Assembly (NCBI GenBank): GCA_021790555.1
Contig: JAJYGY010000266.1
Span: 1 to 19,073 of the forward strand
Direction: 5' to 3'
Source: a bacterium
GTDB taxonomy: Bacteria > Oederibacteriota > JAJYGY01
DNA: 19,073 nt
Below, in pieces: positions 17,236 through 19,073 of the stretch. The notes beneath the pieces are model-generated. The model was not told the origin of the DNA, searched no databases, and worked only from the letters and a program-made list of their open reading frames with translations. Each line of letters starts with the position of its first letter. The first letter of the stretch is position 1. A program made the position numbers and the translations under genes.

Positions 17236-18270
17236 CTACTTCACCTGCCAGGTCTGGGGGCCCTTCAGGAGCTTGGCCAGGTCCCCTTCACCCTTGGCCT
17301 TCTTGGCCTCCTCCACCTGGTGGTTGAGCAGTCGGTCGTAGGTCGGCTTCGTGACGTCGCGGAAGACCCCCAGGGGCACCGGAAATTCGGGATAGTCCAG
17401 CTTCGACAGCAGGTAGGCCAGCATCCCGCTTTCCTGGGCCTCGTCGTGCGTCAGCAGGCCGTCCTTGGGGGCCGAGGCGGCATCCACCGCCTTGACGTCC
17501 AGGCCGTCCAGCACCAGGCCCTTTTCCACGGTCGCCCCGTAAACCAGCGGCTGGCCGTCGTGCAGGTAGAGGATGTTGTCCTTGCGGGTCTTCAGGCCGT
17601 AGTAGTCCTCGTGGGCCTTGTCGTAGAAGATGACGCAGTTCTGCAGGATCTCCACGAAGGCCGAGCCCTTGTGGTTGGCGGCGCGGGTCAGGGTTTCGCG
17701 CAGGTGGTTGACGTCGTTGTCGGCGGTGCGGGCCACGAAGGTCGCGCCGGCCGCCAGGGCCAGCGACACCGGGTGCAGCGGAGCGTCGATGGTGCCCAGG
17801 GGGGCGCTCTTGTTGACCAGGCCCATCGGCGAAGTGGGCGAGAACTGCCCCTTGGTCAGGCCGTAGATCCGGTTGTTGAACAGCAGCACCTTGAAGTCCT
17901 GGTTCCTGCGCAGGGCGTGGATGATGTGGTTACCCCCGATGGACAGGCAGTCCCCGTCCCCGGTGATCACCCAGACCTCCAGGTCCGGATTGACGGCCTT
18001 GACCCCCGTGGCCACGGCCGGGGCACGGCCATGGATGGAATGGAAGCCGTAGGTGCTCATGTAGTGGGGAAACCGCGACGAGCAGCCGATGCCGGAAATG
18101 AAGGCGTACTGGTGCGGTGCCTTGCCCTGCTTGGCCAGCACCGACTGGACCGCCGAAAGGATGGAATAGTCGCCGCATCCGGGGCACCAGCGCACCATCG
18201 CCCCGGAATGGAAATCGTTGGCCGACAGGGTTCCACCGGCCTGGACGGGAGGTTCGGCAATGGACGGCAT
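17236..18270 (-). CDS. korB: 2-oxoacid:ferredoxin oxidoreductase subunit beta (KorB-like)
   Basis: The beta subunit carries thiamine diphosphate and a [4Fe-4S] cluster. With KorA it oxidatively decarboxylates a 2-oxoacid (probably 2-oxoglutarate) to the acyl-CoA and reduces ferredoxin, or runs in reverse. The protein is 344 residues. It shows RWCPGCGDY (27-35), SGIGCSSRFPHYM (59-71), the ThDP/Mg motif GDGD (104-107) with NNRIYGLTKGQ at 132-142, and GTIDAPLHPVSLALAAGATFVAR further on. A late Cys in EILQNCVIF may be the fourth cluster ligand. The ATG at 18270 has AAGGAG upstream inside the end of korA and lies 3 bases past the korA stop, so the two are one operon. The substrate is inferred from similarity; pyruvate or branched-chain 2-oxoacids remain possible. 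Confidence 0.93.
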   Translation of the reverse strand: MPSIAEPPVQAGGTLSANDFHSGAMVRWCPGCGDYSILSAVQSVLAKQGKAPHQYAFISGIGCSSRFPHYMSTYGFHSIHGRAPAVATGVKAVNPDLEVWVITGDGDCLSIGGNHIIHALRRNQDFKVLLFNNRIYGLTKGQFSPTSPMGLVNKSAPLGTIDAPLHPVSLALAAGATFVARTADNDVNHLRETLTRAANHKGSAFVEILQNCVIFYDKAHEDYYGLKTRKDNILYLHDGQPLVYGATVEKGLVLDGLDVKAVDAASAPKDGLLTHDEAQESGMLAYLLSKLDYPEFPVPLGVFRDVTKPTYDRLLNHQVEEAKKAKGEGDLAKLLKGPQTWQVK

Positions 18271-18273
18271 GGA

Positions 18274-19073
18274 TCAGGACTCCTTCAAAAGGGTGGTGAA
18301 TTCGGTGACCAGTTCGGCGATGCGGAAGGGCTTGCCTTTGACCCGGTTGAAGCCGAGCACCGGGATGCCGTAGGTTCCCGAGAGCAGCAGGCGCAACTGG
18401 CCCATGTTCAGCTCCGGCACCACGATCCGCTTGTAACGCCTGAGGATGTCCCCCAGGTCGGGAGGCAGGGGGTTGAGGTAGCGCAGGTGCACGTGGCCCA
18501 CCGAAGCGTCCACCTTGAGGGTCTCCTCGACGGCGGTCGCCACCGAACCGTAGGTGCCCCCCCAGCTCACCACCAGCAGCTTCCCTTCCCGGGCCCCGCC
18601 GACTTCGGTCGGGGGGATCTCCTGCCGGATCCCGGCGATCTTCTCGTGCCGCTCCAGGGTCATCTTTTGGTGGTTTTCCGGGTCGTAGCTGATGGTGCCC
18701 GTGAGGCTCTGGTGCTCGATGCCGGTGAGGCGGTGGGCCAGGCCGGGGGTTCCCGGCCGGGCCCAGGGCCTGGCTCCGGTCCCGGGCTCGCGCAGGTAGG
18801 GTTTGAAGACGGCCGGATCCAGGCCGAAGCCCGAATTGAACGGCTTCAGGGCCGAGTGGTCCGGCACCATCCAGGGCTCGGTGCCGTTGCCCAGGTAGCC
18901 GTCGGAAAGGAACACCACCGGGGTCATGTACTTCACCGCGACGCGGGCCGCCTCGTAGACCACGTGGAAGCAGTCGCCGGGCGTGGCCGCGGCCAGCACG
19001 GGGATGGGCGAATCGCCGTTCCTGCCGAACAGCACCTGCAGCAGGTCGGCCTGCTCGGTCTTGGTGGGAAGGC
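18274..19073 (-). CDS. korA: 2-oxoacid:ferredoxin oxidoreductase subunit alpha (KorA-like), 5' part off the window
   Basis: The last ~266 residues of an alpha subunit are visible, entering at LPTKTEQADLLQVLFGRNGD, a hallmark region of the pyrimidine-binding domain. Next come AAATPGDCFHVVYEAARVA and VVFLSDGYLGNGTEPW, a variable stretch, GIEHQSLTGTISYDPENHQKM (interrupted here only by its own variation), and the C-terminal transketolase-like part with VVSWGGTYGSVATAVEE and PELNMGQLRLLL. The frame is open through the right edge; an apparent GTG at 19035 is internal. Full-length homologues are usually near 600 residues with the gamma domain fused at the N-terminus, which cannot be checked here. 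It is followed directly by korB and its end carries the korB Shine-Dalgarno. Confidence 0.92.
   Translation of the reverse strand, partial: LPTKTEQADLLQVLFGRNGDSPIPVLAAATPGDCFHVVYEAARVAVKYMTPVVFLSDGYLGNGTEPWMVPDHSALKPFNSGFGLDPAVFKPYLREPGTGARPWARPGTPGLAHRLTGIEHQSLTGTISYDPENHQKMTLERHEKIAGIRQEIPPTEVGGAREGKLLVVSWGGTYGSVATAVEETLKVDASVGHVHLRYLNPLPPDLGDILRRYKRIVVPELNMGQLRLLLSGTYGIPVLGFNRVKGKPFRIAELVTEFTTLLKES

Noticed and set aside
17217..17264. GGGCCC repeats around the korB stop followed by TTTTTT as a korB terminator
   Set aside because: The arms are only 6 bp, about 21 bases apart, and separated from the T-run by 8 bases, so the geometry does not fit an intrinsic terminator.

Overview
This 19,073-base window is a GC-rich stretch of core bacterial chromosome. 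Every gene I can support is on the minus strand, so transcription runs from the right edge to the left edge. There is no sign of a phage, plasmid, insertion sequence, CRISPR array or defence island. Gene density is very high: the longest gap between coding regions is about 120 bases, so no stretch of more than 300 bases lacks a gene. The long plus-strand ORFs that can be drawn here are antisense shadows of the real genes. The organism cannot be named from sequence alone. The gene set (KorAB-type ferredoxin oxidoreductase, MltG, a DUF11 protein with Thr/Pro/Trp-rich 'TPTWTPT' linkers) fits a GC-rich, probably anaerobic or microaerophilic bacterium. Such linkers are familiar from several poorly cultivated phyla, but that placement is a weak inference.

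Reading in transcription order, the right end holds the 3' part of korA and all of korB (2-oxoacid:ferredoxin oxidoreductase, alpha and beta subunits). Next is a self-contained tRNA unit: a good sigma70-type promoter, a CAU-anticodon tRNA with encoded CCA, and a strong intrinsic terminator. Then come tilS (tRNA-Ile lysidine synthase) and ftsH (membrane AAA+ protease). FtsH has its own TTGACA-17-TGCTACTGT promoter, which overlaps the tilS stop codon, and it ends in a strong terminator. Ten bases past that terminator starts folE (TTG start), followed by folP. FolP overlaps a GT-C membrane glycosyltransferase by 4 bases, and that gene overlaps an Uup-like ABC-F ATPase by 4 bases. The series continues with glmM, pdxJ, a YbjQ/UPF0145 protein, alaS, ruvX and mltG. 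The left end is the N-terminal 507 residues of a secreted modular protein that runs off the window.

Functionally the window combines folate synthesis (folE, folP), envelope building (glmM, mltG, glycosyltransferase, surface protein), translation (alaS, tilS, the tRNA, the ABC-F protein), membrane proteolysis (ftsH), cofactor synthesis (pdxJ), an RNase H-fold protein (ruvX) and central carbon metabolism (korAB). Two segments match well-known bacterial gene orders: ftsH-folP-glmM (as in Escherichia coli) and alaS-ruvX-mltG (as in Bacillus). The least ordinary points are the glycosyltransferase and ABC-F pair between folP and glmM, the recurring placement of intrinsic terminators a few bases before the next start codon, a CAU tRNA beside tilS, and the repeat-built surface protein. 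I did not find convincing evidence for a new biological system.
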